DNA of 64,000 nt, from NCBI RefSeq assembly GCF_003471165.1, contig NZ_QRIL01000009.1, positions 62,001 through 126,000 on the forward strand, read 5' to 3'. Each line of letters opens with the position of its first letter. Position 1 is the first letter of the stretch. Under the pieces are notes generated by a model. It saw only the letters and a program-made list of their open reading frames with translations, made no database searches and was not told the origin of the DNA. The stretch comes from Ruminococcus sp. AM22-13 (GTDB lineage Bacteria > Bacillota > Clostridia > Lachnospirales > Lachnospiraceae). Made by a program: the position numbers and the translations under genes. Shown here piece by piece: positions 63,105 to 64,000 of the stretch.

Positions 63105-63926
63105 TTATATAAGTCCCAGATATTCAAGACCATTCCGGATTCCGTAATGGAACATATCCTGCGTGATATAATCTGCCAGTGCTTTTATCTTCTCTGAACC
63201 ATTTCCCATCGCAACTTTCACAGCTGCGTATTCAAACATCGCCAGATCATTATTGCTGTCTCCGAATATGATCGTATCTTCCCATGGGATATCAAAGAGT
63301 TTACAGACTGCGGCAATTCCCACTGCTTTGTTAAATCCTTTCGGAACCAGTTCAATCGTCGTTCCTGCGATTCCGGAATTGCTCTCATGACGGATAATGT
63401 CATAATATTCGCCAAGCTCCCTGCACGCAGCTTCTGCATCGCAGCCCTTCACCATCTTGGCACTGATCTTATTGATCTTCATACAGTCTTCATTTCCTCT
63501 GATTGGTCTCCATTTTGATCCGAGGGACTCTGTGATTAAGTCACAATACCAATTGATATCTGTATTATACTCATCTTTGTCATAATACATTAAATCTGCG
63601 CCTTCCATCACAGGAACCAGACCGTATTTACGAAGAATTTCCACAGACAGTTTCGCAACTTCCGGCGTCATTTCTTTATTAAACAGGCGCTTTCCATCTT
63701 TTTCTATGGTTGCTCCACAAGCACTGATCATTCCTGTAAAGGGAAGTTCTTCCAGATACCAGGATACAAAAGCTCTGCTTCTTCCTGTACAAAGCCAGGC
63801 TTCATGACCGTTTTCTCTTAGCTTTTTCAGTGCTTCTTTAGTGCTGGCAGGAACTCCCTTTTCCATATCACAGAGAGTTCCGTCTGCGTCAAAAAATACT
63901 GCTTTTTTCTCTGTATTTCTGCTCAT
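63105..63926 (-). CDS. Cof-type HAD-IIB phosphatase
   Basis: 273 residues. HAD motif I FFDADGTLCD (12-21), motif II CTGRSRAF, motif III lysine near GFNKAVGI and motif IV FGDSNNDLAMFEYA. The C2B-type cap lies between motifs II and III. Members dephosphorylate sugar phosphates or nucleotides with broad specificity. It probably follows the partial gene at 63944 in one operon. Confidence 0.9.
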   Translation of the reverse strand: MSRNTEKKAVFFDADGTLCDMEKGVPASTKEALKKLRENGHEAWLCTGRSRAFVSWYLEELPFTGMISACGATIEKDGKRLFNKEMTPEVAKLSVEILRKYGLVPVMEGADLMYYDKDEYNTDINWYCDLITESLGSKWRPIRGNEDCMKINKISAKMVKGCDAEAACRELGEYYDIIRHESNSGIAGTTIELVPKGFNKAVGIAAVCKLFDIPWEDTIIFGDSNNDLAMFEYAAVKVAMGNGSEKIKALADYITQDMFHYGIRNGLEYLGLI

Positions 63927-63943
63927 GTGCTGTTCTCCTCTAT

Positions 63944-64000
63944 TTATGCAAACAGTACTGCTGCTGCCTTTGCAAGGCTCTCGGTATCCTTTGCACCTGT
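63944..64000 (-). CDS. C-terminal end of an unidentified protein
   Basis: The minus-strand frame reads TGAKDTESLAKAAAVLFA and stops at 63944-63946. Only 18 residues are visible, which is too little to name. The stop lies 17 nt before the HAD gene start, so the two are likely cotranscribed. Confidence 0.5.
   Translation of the reverse strand, partial: TGAKDTESLAKAAAVLFA

Overview
This window looks like a chromosomal segment of a Gram-positive gut anaerobe of the Lachnospiraceae (Blautia/Dorea/Ruminococcus type). That assignment rests on moderate GC, strong AGGAGG-type ribosome binding sites, a T-box leader, an Agr-like kinase/LytTR pair, luxS, an ECF-type pantothenate transporter, and a C5 tetrapyrrole pathway joined to the oxygen-independent (cbi) cobalamin pathway. 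No genus-level marker (16S) is present. The region is mostly housekeeping and cofactor metabolism. There is no prophage, CRISPR array, integrase or intact IS element, but the intergenic spaces hold several families of structured repeats.

Layout. 1-1072: start of a tryptophan-type ABC binding protein behind a Trp T-box. 1306-2397: a CobD/HisC-like aminotransferase, followed by a large palindromic element. 2712-8970 (minus): zinc-finger membrane protein, polA, coaE, walJ-like hydrolase, ACT protein and PFL protein as one operon. 9184-11094: ftsH, then tRNA-Leu(CAA). 11683-18101: secreted LRR protein, a MITE-like element, lysA with a rhomboid-like protein, corA and aroC. 18283-19350: lactonase-like propeller.

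19579-40102 (minus) is the core of the window. A cobalamin riboswitch and promoter precede cbiD-F-G-H-(cobK-cbiE-cbiT fusion)-cbiA-B-cobD-cbiP-cbiC, then a pyridoxine-type kinase. A separate promoter drives hemA-sirC-hemC-cobA/hemD-hemB-hemL. Together these genes convert glutamyl-tRNA to uroporphyrinogen III, then precorrin-2, then the amidated, aminopropanol-bearing corrinoid. No heme-branch gene is present. cbiL, a cobalt chelatase and the nucleotide-loop genes are not in the window.

40432-47156: MATE exporter, RluA-type synthase, the CoA operon coaBC-panT-coaX, an internally deleted MalT/LuxR regulator and an mnmM-like methylase. 47288-55526: cyclophilin lipoprotein, luxS, SH3 lipoprotein, and a small set linked to selenium/molybdenum hydroxylase metabolism (xdhC, symporter, yedF, hydantoinase, PAS regulator). 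55836-57931: an orphan AgrC/AgrA-like pair with likely LytTR sites upstream. 57945-64000: small proteins, ilvN-ilvC, a tyrosine-phosphatase-like protein, an AEC transporter and a Cof-type phosphatase.

The most unusual signals are non-coding. One is a pair of about 215-bp palindromic elements whose perfectly paired outer arms differ between copies. Another is a MITE-like element with a 9-bp target duplication. A third is a dispersed hairpin family that appears to be one end of that MITE.
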